A stretch of DNA of 64,000 nucleotides, from assembly GCA_019055375.1 (NCBI GenBank), contig JAHQIW010001321.1:208501-272500 (forward strand). The letters run 5' to 3'. This document shows, in pieces, positions 1-13,800 of the stretch; the stretch's first letter is position 1; each line of letters opens with the position of its first letter. A program made the translations under genes and the position numbers. This DNA comes from Parelaphostrongylus tenuis (Eukaryota; Nematoda; Chromadorea; Rhabditida; Metastrongylidae). Under the pieces are notes generated by a model. That model was not told where the DNA came from. It searched no databases and saw nothing but the letters and a program-made list of their open reading frames with translations.

Positions 1-1148
1 AAAGATGAAAGAATGCACTATGTCTTTATCACTTAGAACATCTCCAGGCTCGTACAAATCACTTTATGTGGGCTAAATTGTCATAATTTATTCCTACTGA
101 TTTCAAATTCATGCAACGCGACCTTGCCACTTTTTTCCTGGATGAAGCGCGTGAATCGCAGTGATTTGAGTTGGCCTGCAATACACGCGTGGTCCTTGAT
201 TCGTTCCACGTTGTAGACTTTCAAGCCTTTCATCACATTCAAAACGGCGGATTCGTTTCAGATTTATTCATTAGGATACCTGCACTGATTTGATACATTC
301 AGCTCACGTGAGATTCGTCTTCAGTCACCTTCAACGATGCTAATAAAGTAAGCGCATGACGCATACCATAAGAAATGGTAGACCTAAGACACTTTCTCCT
401 TTTCCTCGATGCTCTATTTTTTCTAACCGTTTTGCCCTATCATCCTTATATTTTCTATTTTCCTGTTCTTGTTTCTTTTCAGTGTCACACCTACTTTATA
501 TATATCTCGAAGGTTCGTCCGGAATCCTCTCTGTCCCCACTAATTAGACACTCAGCAGCCGTAATTCCATCATTACAAGAATTTTGAAAATCATATTGCG
601 CTTGAAAAGCCTATAAGTTGTTTCTTCTTTAGAAGCATACCAATTGGTTTGTATTTCAGTAGCTAATAACACCAAGCGCTGCTCAAAAGGAAGAAATAGT
701 GCCTGATTTAAACCAGTAAGAGCGGTCTCTGAGTACGGAAAATATGTATGCAAGAAACAAAACTGTTTTCAATTCCCCTTCTAACAAAGCCGATACCTTC
801 AAATACCTCAGCTATGTTGTTATTATCTAGGTCAAAGTCAAAATGTTAACCAGACATCTGAGCGCTGAGAAACTCAGCCAGCTAAAAAACTCTCAAGAAA
901 ATCGATGTTCTCTTGAAAAAGTAGAAATTGTCAGATTTGTAGCTCTTCTTACTTTGCTAGGTTACCTTGGTGTCAACTATGCGGGAAAAATCTGCGGTTT
1001 TTGTTCGTGGTCATTTACTGTGACGATAAAAGCATGATGCACTCTGACTAACTTCTTGGGAATGTTTCATGTATTCAATTTCATTATATCGCTTTAGAGG
1101 TGGTTGAATGGGCGTTGGCGTGAACAACGAATCGTGGTAGTCTATCTG

Positions 1149-1179
1149 GTGGGGGGGGGGGTGGGGGGGGGGTGGAGGC
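1149..1179 (+). repeat. Poly-G tract
   Basis: Two guanine runs of ten or more bases are separated by single thymines and followed by GGTGGAGG. Such a tract could fold as a G-quadruplex and is prone to assembly and length errors. It is not near any gene start I can identify. Confidence 0.8.
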
Positions 1180-4100
1180 TTGGTAAGGTGTGAACTGTAA
1201 TATATCTTCGAGCACCTCTAACCGTTGAGCAGGTCTTTACACAAGTCTTTATTCTGAGAAAGACGGTACAAATGCGTAATGTTTTTGAGAAGGGAGCAGA
1301 AATCCAAGCTTCAACGGTGGTCGAAGATCAGCGATCTTACCTCACGCGCCACGCTTTCGGAAGTCAGGTGTGGTCAGGCACGTGATGTGTCTCTACTATA
1401 GTCGCTGTACAAAGCTGCTGGCGACTAAATTCTATGTGAGATGTCATACGACATCAGAAATTCCATCTAACTGATTGATGTTTTCTGTACGAGGATCTCG
1501 AATGAAAATTACGTTTTTCATCGTTTCCCATGGATCAAAAGTTCCTCTGCACAACATACAATGCATCTTCGATGAGGCACTTAGAAGCAGTTAATCATCT
1601 ATAATTGATGGTAAGGCTCGCATATCTTTGATTTTATGTACTATTTTAGTGCAATACGATTCTATTTGAACAAATTTCTGTTTGGACTTTAATTCAAAGA
1701 ATTCAATGTCATTCGTTATGATTAGTTGCCGTCTCGCTGTTGCACACGCACTCTGTCATTATTTTGTGTTTGTGAGTTGACCTATTTCAAGCAAAACGTA
1801 CAATTCAGCGATCTGAACTGCTGGTTACGAATCACATTATTTTTGAAGGCTGTTCGGTAGCCGTAGGTGATATCCTTCATAGACGAAGGTATCCTACATC
1901 TCAATATAGTTTCGTATCCCACGGTTCTGATCAGCATTAAAGATCATATACTTTCCTTCTCAATCTGAACTTCTTTCAAAAATGCTCCAGATATAGTAGA
2001 TTCCTACTGTACTGAAATATCCATTCTGCATTTTTCCTTGTTTTGAGCATAATTGAAGATTGACAATGATAACTAGTATGTTCTAAATTAGCTCTTTCTA
2101 TGACTCGCCAATACCACGAGTTTGAAAGTGAACTTGATTTGACGAATATTTCGACGTCTTCGTCTTCTACAGAACTGACGATTCGAGTCGACTGTCTTCA
2201 ACCGTTCGTTCTCATGCTGTGGTTCTTCGTTGTTGTTCGAGTCTATTCTTTTTCGGTAAAACATCGTCCGGAAAAGAAGATTCAACAAAGTAAAATTCCT
2301 CAAAAAATATAGGTATTTTTGCCATCAGAATACTGAAGGTGAAAAACAGGTTTGAAAAATTCTTGGTTCAAGTTTGATGCTTCTATGTAATTTGATGAAA
2401 CTGCGACAGCACACAAACATTTACAAGTGATGACGTTTCTTGTTTGACTATCGGCATTCGGTGGTCATTCCGGTTCTTTTCAAGTACAATGCTATATCGC
2501 TGAAAATCATCGCGAAAATCCTAAAGCCTATAGACGTTTGTCACGTTTTTTATATGTTTTATATCGTATGGGTTCGTTTTGTATAACCATTGTGAGCTAT
2601 CAGATTTCAGCTGGTTGTTCTCTCAGTCAAAAATTTCTCTTCAATTGGTTCATACTGTGCATGAAAATGATCAAACCTGATGTGCATGGTTTCCACTTTT
2701 TCCTTCTTCTTTCATAGTTACGTTTTTCAATGTATGTAGTTTTTCGTGGTGTTTATTTCGCTGAAAATATTCCGGTTTGGTCGAGTAATTATAAAGCACT
2801 CAGCTGCGATTTACTATACATCGCCATGTGGATTATCTATTTCGTGTCATTCATTCTCAATGCTATACATCACATGCGAATCTGCTGGCTATCATTATAC
2901 GATACAGCATAAATTGAAGCGTCTCATGCCTGTTCCTTATCGTTAACGTCATTATTAAGAGAACTCAATACTACTTGCAAGAATAAACTACCATAATCAA
3001 TATACCTTTTTATATTTTTCTGAACGCAATAATTGCCCCTTCTTTCTCTCTGTCTTTCTATCTCTCTCTGTTATCCGATTATTCAGTAAAAAACTTACAG
3101 GACAACTGTCTAGGAAAGCATCCACACAAATTGCAGATGATACAGTGAGCTTAAGTAAAATCGTAGTGGTAGTTTCTTCACGAGAATTCCTCTGAGTACC
3201 GGTCCTACTGTCTCGTTTCAGAATTAGAACAGTTCTTTTGTTCAGGAAAATTAGCTTTCATAACATTACTGAATATCATAGACTTTGATCGATAATATTG
3301 TTATGACTAATTTACTTCTGAAGGAATACAGTATTTAAAACGGCTATTTTTCTTACAGTGGACACAGAACGAATACATTTCAATCCTTCTCAAATTTAGA
3401 CAGCGAGGATCAAGATTGTTAACTTTTCGTTCGCGATAAATCGCAAACATGATGGAAATTACACGAGAAAGTGAGTTGAACACATATATTTTTACTACCT
3501 CTTTTGAAAGATTGTACAAGCTGTTTTACTCAGAAGTTATGGACAAAACATTTTTTCATCATTTACTCTTCACGTTGAAGGCAATGCTACTAATTTCAAA
3601 CTTGATTTGATGCTGCTTTCTGCCTTACAGCGAATCTACATGCGACATTAGATAAGGAATATTGGTTGATATGTGGTGGCGTGGAGTAGAGCGTGGTCAG
3701 ATCCACAGGTGCAATCCCACCAGATTGCAGGAATGACAAATGGGGGCCTCGGACCCGCCCTAAATATGTGCTGGTGTTGACGTAGTTCGTGTTTGAGTAG
3801 GGCTATGAGTCATTAGCTACAGTTGGATCTTCCTGTCGTAAAAATCAGAAGTCCCCAAGACGCTGTGATTCTTTCATTAGTGATATGAGGCTAGAAATAG
3901 GCCCTCCCTAAAGATCTGAACCTTGGGGCATATGCGCAAAAACGTGCTTGGGTATGCCCAGATCGTCTCGCACATCATTTAGGCCAAAAATCTGCAAACA
4001 AATGACTGCAAAGTACATATGGGGCTGTTCGGAAGCCGCTTCTGCAAATCAGCTCAACTTCTGTTTTCTGAGAGTATTGAAAACTGTACATAACCATACT

Positions 4101-4854
4101 CATCTGCAGTAGTAGAACCTGTCACAGTTTCAATAGTTCTCGTTGTAGTGCAGAAAATCTAGTTTTCTTACGAGGTTTTATTGCATAAAAAATTTTAGGA
4201 CTGCAGAAAACTAAACCAAACGTTAAACCCAGTATGAATTTTGGATTATTTCCACCTTCTTCGACTGGGTTTTGAGGAGATTTTGTTGCATGTGACCGCA
4301 ATAATGATTACGATCCTATATTTCTTGCAACAGAGGTATTAATGCCATAAATATGGATATGATGCTACAACATGTTTCTCGAGAAAGTTACCAATGCAGA
4401 AGTAGGAGAGAATGTGCATAATTTACAACAGCAGTTTTTTTTAAAGCTTCTGATTTTTGACATAAGACCTTAAGAAAGGAGTTTCAAAAGAGGTAGCAGT
4501 ACTGATTATTCTACAGTTAACGGGATCTATAGGCTCATATTTTTGTTGGTATGTCATTGGTTTAGGTTTACACAAAAGCTTAGAATACCATTAAGTTTTA
4601 CTTCCCTAAACCAGCATGAAAGACGATTTTGATCAAACAGATTTCAGAGCTTTAGATAATCTTTGTCACGGTGAATCCAATGCCTTGAGCGAACTGTACA
4701 GCAATTTTGCCATAGAAATGTTGTCACTGTTCTACAATATTATCATTAGTGTAATAACAAAACCCGATCAGGCAATCCCATTGTGGGCAGATGTAGATCT
4801 TAACAATAACACCCATATGTACCGTTAGCTGCTTAGTTACACCGTATGTTTCAG

Positions 4855-5012
4855 GAGAATAAAGAATGAAGCTCTAAACGTTGATTAGTCTCTGAGGGTA
4901 TGCACCATGCATTCATCTCCAATTTTTAACTTCGTCTGAGATCATTGAATGCATATCTGGCCATCACACTGACTCGAGGTAGCCTCCCGTTGTATCGAGT
5001 CAGTGCTGCTTA
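4855..5012 (-). repeat. SINE family 1 fragment, 3' part
   Basis: Read on the minus strand, this matches the right part of the better-preserved family 1 copies at 32,105 and 49,491: the segment around CAGCACTGACTCG, the GGCCAGATATGCATTCAAT block, and the GGTGCATACCCTCAGAGA-like end. The tRNA-like head is missing. It faces another fragment at 5,370. Confidence 0.65.
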
Positions 5013-5369
5013 CGAGGTCTCCGAGGTTGTCTCGAAACAGAAAGATAAGGTGTTATACAGTGATAACCCAGAGCGGCAAACGTACTCAATCACTCTCTTT
5101 CCATACACGTTGAAGAAAAATACGACTGTCCATGCAGAAATACGATGACAACCCTTGCGTAATGGCTATCAGATGGTTGTGCCTCTCAGTATACACTGTG
5201 ACTGTCCACTTCTGTCCGCCTTTCGTGCAGCTCGACAAGGTGTGCGAGATTTCGAGCGTTCTCCGGAATTGAACGTGTTAGCTCGGCACGTTCTAGGAGA
5301 GACGACGTCAGTGGCTCGTTTCCGCGCTCATTGTCGACCAAGCCTATCATCCCTCCGGTGTTGCTAAAT

Positions 5370-5545
5370 TTTAACCAAACCTGTCTGGAAGGATGACAGC
5401 ACTAATTTGTTGGATTTGGGAGACCACCGTGAATTAATGTAGAGAGCAGATGTGCATTCAGTCACCTCCAACGGTGCTTGATGAAGTTGAATGCATTGTG
5501 CACCTTCAGGAATTGACCAACATCAAGAGTTTGTGCTTTTAACTT
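5370..5545 (+). repeat. SINE family 1 fragment, 3' part
   Basis: It begins with a CTGTCTGGAAGGATGACAGC block and runs through GCATTCAGTCACCTCC to a terminal GAATTGACCAACATCAAGAG segment, all shared with the family 1 copies at 32,105 and 49,491. The tRNA-like head is absent. With the fragment at 4,855 it forms a divergent inverted pair. Confidence 0.65.
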
Positions 5546-6847
5546 ATCATGAATTCCACATTCATCGCCGTGCAAGAAGATATACAGCTGCTCTCCTTCA
5601 ATTTTATAGCATTTTAATCTTAGTTATTGTGTATCATTAGGACTGTCCTGCTAGTACGCATCAGTATGTGCTCAATTTCACTAGCTTGGTACGTGGTAAT
5701 TAGTTCCTTGCAAAGAACCTTCTCCGCCATTTCTCATGGTTGCGATGTCATTTTTTCCTAGATATTTTTTATTGCGCGTATTATTCATGCAAGCAATCAC
5801 CCACCATTCTTCACAAGTTCCGTATTCAAACATTGCGATCGTTTTGAGGGACAAGGTCGACGTTTACGCTATGTCATAATGCGGCTCGTTCACGCAAGAA
5901 GTTCAGCACAGCACTTCGATTATTTCTATACCTGTATTATTTCCTCCAACAGCAGTTATGAAAATTTTTGTGGATGTCAGAAACTGATTAGCGCTTTTAT
6001 GACTTATTAGTAGAAGCTACAAGGTTAAGATCTTTACTCGAGCATGTCGAACATGTTTTGTTTATATTTCTGAGTTTCGTCGTCGATAATAAAAATTGAA
6101 TATGCCAAATGGAGGTCGAGAGAAATCTAGTTGTGGGCCTGGGCGCATTGTCACCTCGCCAGTCGCGCACCCTCAATGACACGTGCAAATCCAAGTGACG
6201 GCAATGTTCGATCAGCATTCTTCATCGCTTCGCTAAGCATCTATCACGAACACATTTTATAACTTAGTAGTTGCATCATTCCTGATCTTGTAATTGATAT
6301 TTATCAAATTATGTCGTTTTTATTGCGGAAATTTCAAAAAAACCTCGTCTGATCTTCACTTCTTTATCAACAACTTCCTAAGTAGATATATGCTCACTAA
6401 ATTATAAACACCATCGACTTAACTATTTTGAAACACAGACATTTTATTTTGCTTCGAAAAATTCATCTTTGTCTTGGACCTTCAAACTATGCCTCGAAAT
6501 AAATTCTAAGTGATCAAACCTTTTCTCCAACAACACAATAATTGCTTAAAATTCCTTGATACTTCGGTAAATTAAAATGTTACCCAACTGCAATAAAGAA
6601 GTTAAACATATAAGCCATTGTGATTGAAATCCTATATTATCGCTAAGTGAACCATTGAGACTATAATCTCTTCAGTAGTCCACCTCATCTAAGCGATGTG
6701 ATAAAGTATAGTAGACTCAATGAAGGCAGAGCTACAGAGTCGGTATTTGAAAAATCTTACAGCTCGGCTTTGTGGTCGTTATGAAATGTAATCAGAACTG
6801 GACATCGGAGTGATCATTATGGCGATAATGGTCTTCAAGGAATAGTT

Positions 6848-7207
6848 ATGCATCATGTTACTCCAATCACTGATGTGGACATATTCTTCACTAGTTTAGT
6901 CTATTGTACTACATTGTCTTGTCTCGACAAATTAGACCTCAAAGAAGTCGACAATTTTGATCACTTTCATGAGTGCTCAATTAGATCCTTTTGTCATGAA
7001 TACGGCATGTTGGCACGTCGAAAATTGTTATCGGGTCTTCTTCTCGTTCCTCTTCTTTTCTCATGCTTCTGTGTTTACGGAATTAGATTCTATACCGATG
7101 CAACTAAGTTGCGCTCATTTTCATCCGTTAGCATGACAGTTCTATTTGCCTTGGAGGTAATTTTCTTGGAAAATTTGCCAAAGGAGCAACGCAAGCGACG
7201 AAGTTAG
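6848..7207 (+). CDS. Orphan 119-codon ORF, doubtful gene
   Basis: This is an uninterrupted ORF with an ATG start and a TAG stop. The predicted protein has a polar N-terminal half (rich in D, H, E and C), a hydrophobic stretch near residues 58-75 (LLSGLLLVPLLFSCFCVYG), a second one near 95-105, and a basic end (KEQRKRRS). I do not recognise a family. It lies about 600 bp upstream of the filament start on the same strand, so it could be a real small membrane protein, an unrelated transcribed leader, or chance. Codon use is not distinctive. I think chance is somewhat more likely. Confidence 0.2.
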   Translation: MHHVTPITDVDIFFTSLVYCTTLSCLDKLDLKEVDNFDHFHECSIRSFCHEYGMLARRKLLSGLLLVPLLFSCFCVYGIRFYTDATKLRSFSSVSMTVLFALEVIFLENLPKEQRKRRS

Positions 7208-7810
7208 GCGACCAGCGTCTAATCTGAATAGCAAACGACCAACTCACCACCGTAACCGCCCTCGTTCATTGCAGCATTCAATCGTAGCATCAGGTTTCGT
7301 GCACACTTTTCACACATGAGAATTCTTTTCTCATATCAGCAATAGTTCGTTCATAATATACTTAAATCCATCAAAACTCTACAGGGGTTCTCTTCTACTG
7401 AACTTTTCCTTACTTTTCAATCTTATAATCTCTTCAGACATCCTTGCTGAGCCGAGGTCGCTATATCTTTCCGTCGTATTTCATTATGATATAAATTTGT
7501 GTCAAATTATACAAAATTTTTGATCTGCCTTTCAAGTCCACTTTATTTTTCGTAAAAAAACCAACCGAAGAGTTGATCCTTTTCACGAAAGCGTTTGTAA
7601 CATAGCAAGATATCAGCTGTGTACTTGAAATTTGTATATTTCACAAATTTTAATGTGATGCATACATTTTTTGCATTTTTCTTCATCAATTCCGTTTAAA
7701 ATCTATTGATCTGTACAAAGAGTAGAAAACGGTGACCAACAATGTATTTCTATTACAATTTTCTATCAATATTGCTATTCATATGGACCAGAATGAATGA
7801 AGAGACTTTT

Positions 7811-7829
7811 ATTCTATTTCTCTCCAGCA
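7811..7829 (+). promoter_or_regulatory. Splice acceptor next to the filament start codon
   Basis: A pyrimidine-rich stretch ends in TTTCTCTCCAG, and the cleavage point lies after position 7827, two bases before the ATG. In nematodes such an acceptor immediately before an initiator is usually either the end of a 5' UTR intron or a spliced-leader trans-splice site. No obvious 5' exon is visible upstream, which mildly favours trans-splicing. Confidence 0.5.
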
Positions 7830-10800
7830 ATGTCATACAGTACCACTCAGCCAGGAGGTCGCGCTCCACTTGGTGGAAGACAAGCAGGAAACGTTATATG
7901 TAAGTGTATGAAGGTTTTCATCAAATAATGGATGAACGAATGAATGTAATAGAGAGCAAATAATTTGTGGTCAGCATTATACTTGTTTCAGCACAAGATC
8001 GTATGTTGAAGATCGTCACTGAGATGCGATCTGGAGCTGGTTCAGGATTGTCACCATTTGGCCAGAATGCGGCTAGTACAATTCGTGATTCGCGCGAACG
8101 AGAAAAGAAAGAAATGAGCGATTTGAATGATCGTCTTGCCAGCTACATTGAAAAGGTTGGCTTGAGTAAGATTGAATATTCAAAATCCAAGTAGTTCTAC
8201 GACTATTGTTAAACTGTCTTCACTAAATCATGGCAAGGTATCTTAATTCTTAACGACTAAAAATAAATCATAGCCTGTAAAGTGAATCCCCTTGAAGGAA
8301 GAATAGTACAGTTTAGTTATTTAAACTTCTTTGATGATAAATAGAGTATCAGCTCAGTGAAATCTTGAAATGCAGCTATAGAAAAGTGGATGGAACGGTA
8401 CAGACTAAAGTTAATCCCGTAAAGTAAGTCAGGTGATTTTCTTCCATCGTAGGTTCGCTTTCTGGAAGCACAGAATCGAAAACTGGCCGCAGATCTGGAT
8501 GCATTAAGAAGCAAATGGGGTAAAGATACACACAACATTCGAAACATGTATGAAGGAGAACTTGCGGTAAGTGATTTTTTGTTGATTTTTTATAGTGTTG
8601 TATATGTAAGAAATTACACAAAAGGATATAAATATTCTCAGGATGCTAAAAAACTCATTGACGAAACGAATCGCCAGCGTAAAGACTTGGAACAGCAGAT
8701 AAAAAAGATGCAAGATGAACTCACTGAGCTCAGACACAAGTCTGTTCATAATTCAGTTTGTTTACATCTCTACTACTTGTTAGTACCTGAGTAATAGTTC
8801 CGGGTTTTTTCCGAAAACTGAACAAATCCAGATGTTCTTGGTGGGCTTTCCAGCTTTAGTATGTTAACTCTTTTTTTCGTCATGTTAGGAGACTTCGCAA
8901 AAATCACTGTGATAAACGTCATGGCAACCATTAGTGTTTACATAAGACGTCGCAAACGATAATATGCACATGTATTGTGTGGGCGCTGAACGCGGAATTT
9001 TTCTGACAGAAACAAATGTTTACCTAATTCGTAACCAATATTCCAGGTATGAAGAGGCAGTTCGTGGACGTGAAGCCGATCGTGCGAAAATCGACAGTTT
9101 ACTAGTGCATCTATCAAATCTCGAGGTACTGTAAATTTTAGGTGAAGAGAATCCTTCCATGAGGTTAAATTTTTCTGAGCACGGTGTTCGTTAAGGAATT
9201 CAATAAAAAAATCTCTTGAGTATGACGCACATCCGTATCAAATTATCAATTCAATGAAAAAAGTATGAGAAACAAGCTGTTTGCCATAAAACAAACGACG
9301 TAAAAAATGTGTGTTGGGAACTATTGCATTCGGTCACTTATGTGTTAATGGAGGGAGGCTGAAAGAATAAAGCTTCCAACGTTGATCAATTCTTTAAGGA
9401 TGTATTATGCGGCATACGTCATTAATCCTTTCGGGACCACGTGTACCGCTGATGGAACACGCGCCTTTTCGTGGTTTCTCCGATAAGCACAGATTTCTCA
9501 GTAGGATTGTAGTCGTCATTCGACAGCTGAAAGACTCGCTGTTCAGATACTATGTTTGACTTTCATGAATGCTCTTCTAGTGAGGTACAGTAACGAAGGT
9601 GAAATTACGTATTTTTTTCGGAGTGTGTATTGTATATTACAATCGTATTTGGCCGGCAAATCACACTAAACTTTTCACTGCATTTCTAGCAGTAATTTGA
9701 TAGCTTGAGAGATGTGAATCTAGTTTCCAAACAAACTTTTTTTATTGAGCTGTAGTAACGACGAAGGCAAACTGTGGATCGCGTTTTCTTTTAAAGACCA
9801 AAAGTACAAACAGTGGCACACTGGCTCTTCGTGGTTTCCTCGTTGGGCGCATGTTTTTACTAGGATTTCAAAGTATCTTTCCGTATCAAAAAAAATTTAC
9901 GATTCAAACGGTGGGCTTGTTTTTTGAGAGGGCCCTTTTGATGAGTTGTAGAAACGAATAAAATTAACGATATGCCTGCGAAGGACATAGTGTCCTTGGC
10001 ACTCGTGTTTGCTTGACTTTTTCGTTTAACAGAGTGTTTTCACTAGAGATTAAATGATCTTTCGGCACATGATGTGACAACTAATCTCAAACCTTTTATG
10101 AGATCTGTGGCACTTTTATAGTGCTAGTCAAACGTTTCGGCCTTTCAGCCATATCAGTAGCACGGTGCCTTGCTTCGGTCAATACTTTATATAGGAGTAT
10201 ACTCCTCAGATATAAACGAATCGATGACTAACATCTAATATTGCACGTATAAGGTGATAGCATCACCCGACGTACAGTGTTTTACAGTCGATTGCCCGTG
10301 GCTAGTAAAACGTATATTGTAATACCTTTCTTTTCGAATGTTTTTTTGAGACCTCACTTAAAACAATATAATATATGATAACGTATTCTAAGCATTTCTC
10401 AAGGTCTGTTATAGCATTTTCGATAGCTTGAGAAACGACAGTGCTATTGCCAAACCTTTTTTCCGTTTAGGTCTTTTGAATGCGCTGTAGCAACGGCGAA
10501 AAGCAACTTACGTTTATCTGTGACATTAATAATTTGCCAGGCCAGCGTTTGTGATAGATATTTAATGGAGTTAAAAAACCGTTTCATAGAAATAATCTCG
10601 ATATTTATGAGACCTAGTTGGAACTTAGGAGAATACTTATGGAGTGTTGTAAGAGCGAAGAAGAGACTACGTTTTTCACTCAAAATAGTTAGTCAATGGT
10701 ATGAAATTCGAAGCATGTTTATGTGCTGTGTTGAATGAATATAAAAAGACAATATCTATAAAATCTTAAACTAAAGTCTTTTTACAATTACGTCCAACTT

Positions 10801-13800
10801 GAACATTTTCGCATAACGCCGAAAGTTTTTGTTAATAAATGGTAAAAATCCGGAGCGGTTGCGCGAAGCGCCGTCACAGGGAGCGCGACTTTCGCTATAT
10901 ATTCAAAAACTTCTTCTCTGTCACAAGGAAATTTAGATTTATTGTGATAATGTGATATAACTCGACTGAGTACAGATACGCTTTGGTGCATATACAGATC
11001 TTATGCTTATATGCTTTGGCTCATATATATCTCCTATGTGCGAGGAAAACTCCAAAGGTGAAACGTAAACAAACATTTTACTCCTATAGCCCTCATAGAG
11101 AAATTTTGAAACAAAGATTTAGTTGTGGAAATGCCATGAGTTGTGCTATTAGACAACTTCTGAATTTTGAGTGACAACAGCTATCCACAGACCCAAATCG
11201 AGCGAAAGAAAATCGAGTATGGAACGCATTTCATTTTCACTGTTACAGCACTCTATAAAACTGTTTTCACAACCTAGTATCGTAGCGACGAGATCTAGCC
11301 TACCAAGTGATTACTAAAAGTGTAGGGGTATAACTTTTTCCACAGAGTAAAAACTTCTCACTGATGATAACTTTTGAATAATGTATGTAATAGAATGTAT
11401 CAGAACTAATAAATTTATGTAAAATTATTTTTTGTACAACCTACATTTTTTTGATTTGATTGCTTTCTAGCAGTGATAAGAAATTGAAATAAGCATCTAA
11501 GAAGATTTGGTATGCAAAAAATCAACCTCAGGGAGGAGTGAGACCTCCGGTAATGGTGAAACGCGGGTTCAACTCCACCTGAGGTCGGGTTTTTGCATAC
11601 CACTCAATCTTCTTGGATGTTTCTTTGTACAACTTCTTACATTTCACAGAATGACACGGTCGTATAATTGCGTAGTGGCAGTAAGGTTTAGCATTTCATA
11701 GGAGTTCTCTTTGCACCAAAAGCATACGCACGCGCAGAAGATATCGTGAAGTATCGAAGTATCACGAAAAATCTGGAACTTTTTCCAGAATGAATAAAGA
11801 AATCTTAGTTAAGCAACAATAATCAGGCGTCGGCTGCCAATCGCTTTGCGTGCGACGATTTCTACTGTGGTACTGAAAGAGTAAGCATCGTCAAAGGTAG
11901 CGAATCACACATATGACGTTTACATTACCTTGTACATTCGCCTGCTGATGTACTATGTCATTGCTGATAACCTCTCAGACAAAACACTAATTTGCGGACC
12001 GCGAAGTGATGGAAGCAGAGCGCTCTGATGAATCCAAGACACTGGAACAAACGAGCGATCATTTTATGTTGGGCACCTCTAACTGCTACTCTACACGACC
12101 ATGTGTTGATGGTTTCATTGACAAATGTTTGTTGTTGTTCTACACTTTAAAGAAGTAAGTACATATCTCAAATAGTAGAAGGCGAAAATGTCTAACGAAT
12201 AATTACCCGATAAATATGAACGTATTCAATGGCGAACCTTGTCTACGTTCTTTTATATGAACACAAGAGTTCCGGTATAATGACTATTTATTTTGAAAGA
12301 AAAATTCTGTTTTTTAGTCTGAAATCGCTCTACTCAAACGGCGTATTGCTCAACTTGAAGACGAAGTGAAGCGTATCAAACAGGAAAATCAACGTCTCTT
12401 GTCCGAGCTACAACGTGCTCGCACAGTGGGTGATATAAGCTTTTCTTACTTAATCTAAAATATACTACTAACTTGTTAAGGACCTTGATCAAGAGACGTT
12501 GAACCGCATAGACTACCAAAACCAAGTGCAGACGCTTCTTGAAGAGATCGATTTCCTTCGTCGTGTGCACGACAACGAAATCAAAGAACTACAGGTACTT
12601 TGACCTTGCAATATAGATGTTTATGTTTGTAAAAAGCCTTGATTGCTTTTTCAACATCTATCATATTTGTTTATTTTACTGTCTAGACGCTCGCATCTCG
12701 TGACACAACTCCTGAAAATCGCGAATTCTTCAAAAATGAGTTATCTTCTGCCATTCGTGATATTCGTGAAGAATACGATCAGGTACAGGCTGGATATGAT
12801 AAAAATTTGCTTGAAATTTGGCTTATATATTAAAATCATTGTGACTGAAAATTGAGATACCAGTGATTAATGACAGTCTTTTTCTGAGTTCACTTCACTA
12901 ATAGTATAGTACCGAAAAAATTTTTACTTGACAGGTAATTTGTTGGCGGCCCAACTTTTTCACAGTACTCCCTGCAGTTTTGACATACCAGTAAATTGGC
13001 GGCAATTTCACCACTTTGCGGTTAGGTCTCTTCCAGTACGTCAACGATTCTTGACATAGATTTACTCTGCAGCTAGGCTTCTAGGCGGTTAACTGGAACT
13101 CCGCAACCGTTTTAGTGGATAAACTTCTTGTGTGCACTACGTCAGAGTTTGACTCTCAGAAATATCTATTAGATGTAATAAGGCGGTAAATGGTAAAGCT
13201 GGGGAAGTGTCACTGGTACGAAGAATTAATAATTATTTGTGCACTTTATGTGTGCATCATCACAGAGATGTGATTTTTTTCTTGACTATGCAACTAAGAG
13301 CCCTTTTACTTCTTAAACTTACTTTATAAACAGAATTATTCAGTCCTTGAGTGTATTCTTTTCTGGCGTTAAAATGCATTGTCAGTAATGTCAGGTCAAC
13401 GGTAACATTTTTCTTCAATTCTGGAGCCATTTTCTTATTTTTGGTTACCTTGAGAAGTAATAGTAACAGCATACACAGAAGTAATATGCAAAAAAAGCTT
13501 TTGTAGAAAGTGTCTAAAGTCAATGAGATGCGACAAGCTTGGAACATTCAAACGAGTGCACCGTGGATCTAAGAATTTACATAGGATAAAAAAAAGTTAA
13601 AAATTCAATTCCAAGTTTTGTTTAGATTACTAACGTTCATCGCACCGACATGGAATCGTGGTATCGTTTGAAAGTGCAAGAAATCCAGACACAAAGCGCT
13701 AGACAGGTAACTTCTAGTCTGCATCATGATCTCGTGAATAAACTATTTCATTGCAGATGTACTAAGTCTAAAATGTTGGTTTACCTTTCGAAACGCAAAT

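Larger units (their letters stand above)
1..6847. other. Gene-poor 5' interval
   Basis: I find no exon chain here on either strand. The short ORFs show no recognisable domain, no codon pattern like the window's real exons, and no flanking splice sites that continue a reading frame. What is visible is a guanine tract near 1.15 kb, a small SINE-like scrap near 325-365, a tRNA-like stretch near 3,675-3,730, and two opposed fragments of SINE family 1 at 4.85-5.55 kb. The downstream filament gene's promoter may lie in the right part of the interval, but no motif pins it down. Confidence 0.6.
9126..12317 (+). other. Intron 5 of the filament gene, repeat-rich
   Basis: This is the largest intron of the gene, inside coil 1. 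It holds a SINE family 1 scrap (9,355-9,430, minus), two or more related segments around 9,690-9,960 and 10,430-10,680 sharing a TAGCTTGAGA block and a CTGTAGYAACGRCGAA block, and a SINE family 2 foldback at about 11,495-11,625. I see no coding exon. Confidence 0.7.

Noticed and set aside
843..1037. 64-codon ORF near the window start
   Set aside because: No domain, no splice context and no codon bias. Treated as chance.
13260..13547. 95-codon minus-strand ORF within the filament gene
   Set aside because: It lies in the intron before exon 9, is low in complexity and has no domain. Treated as chance.
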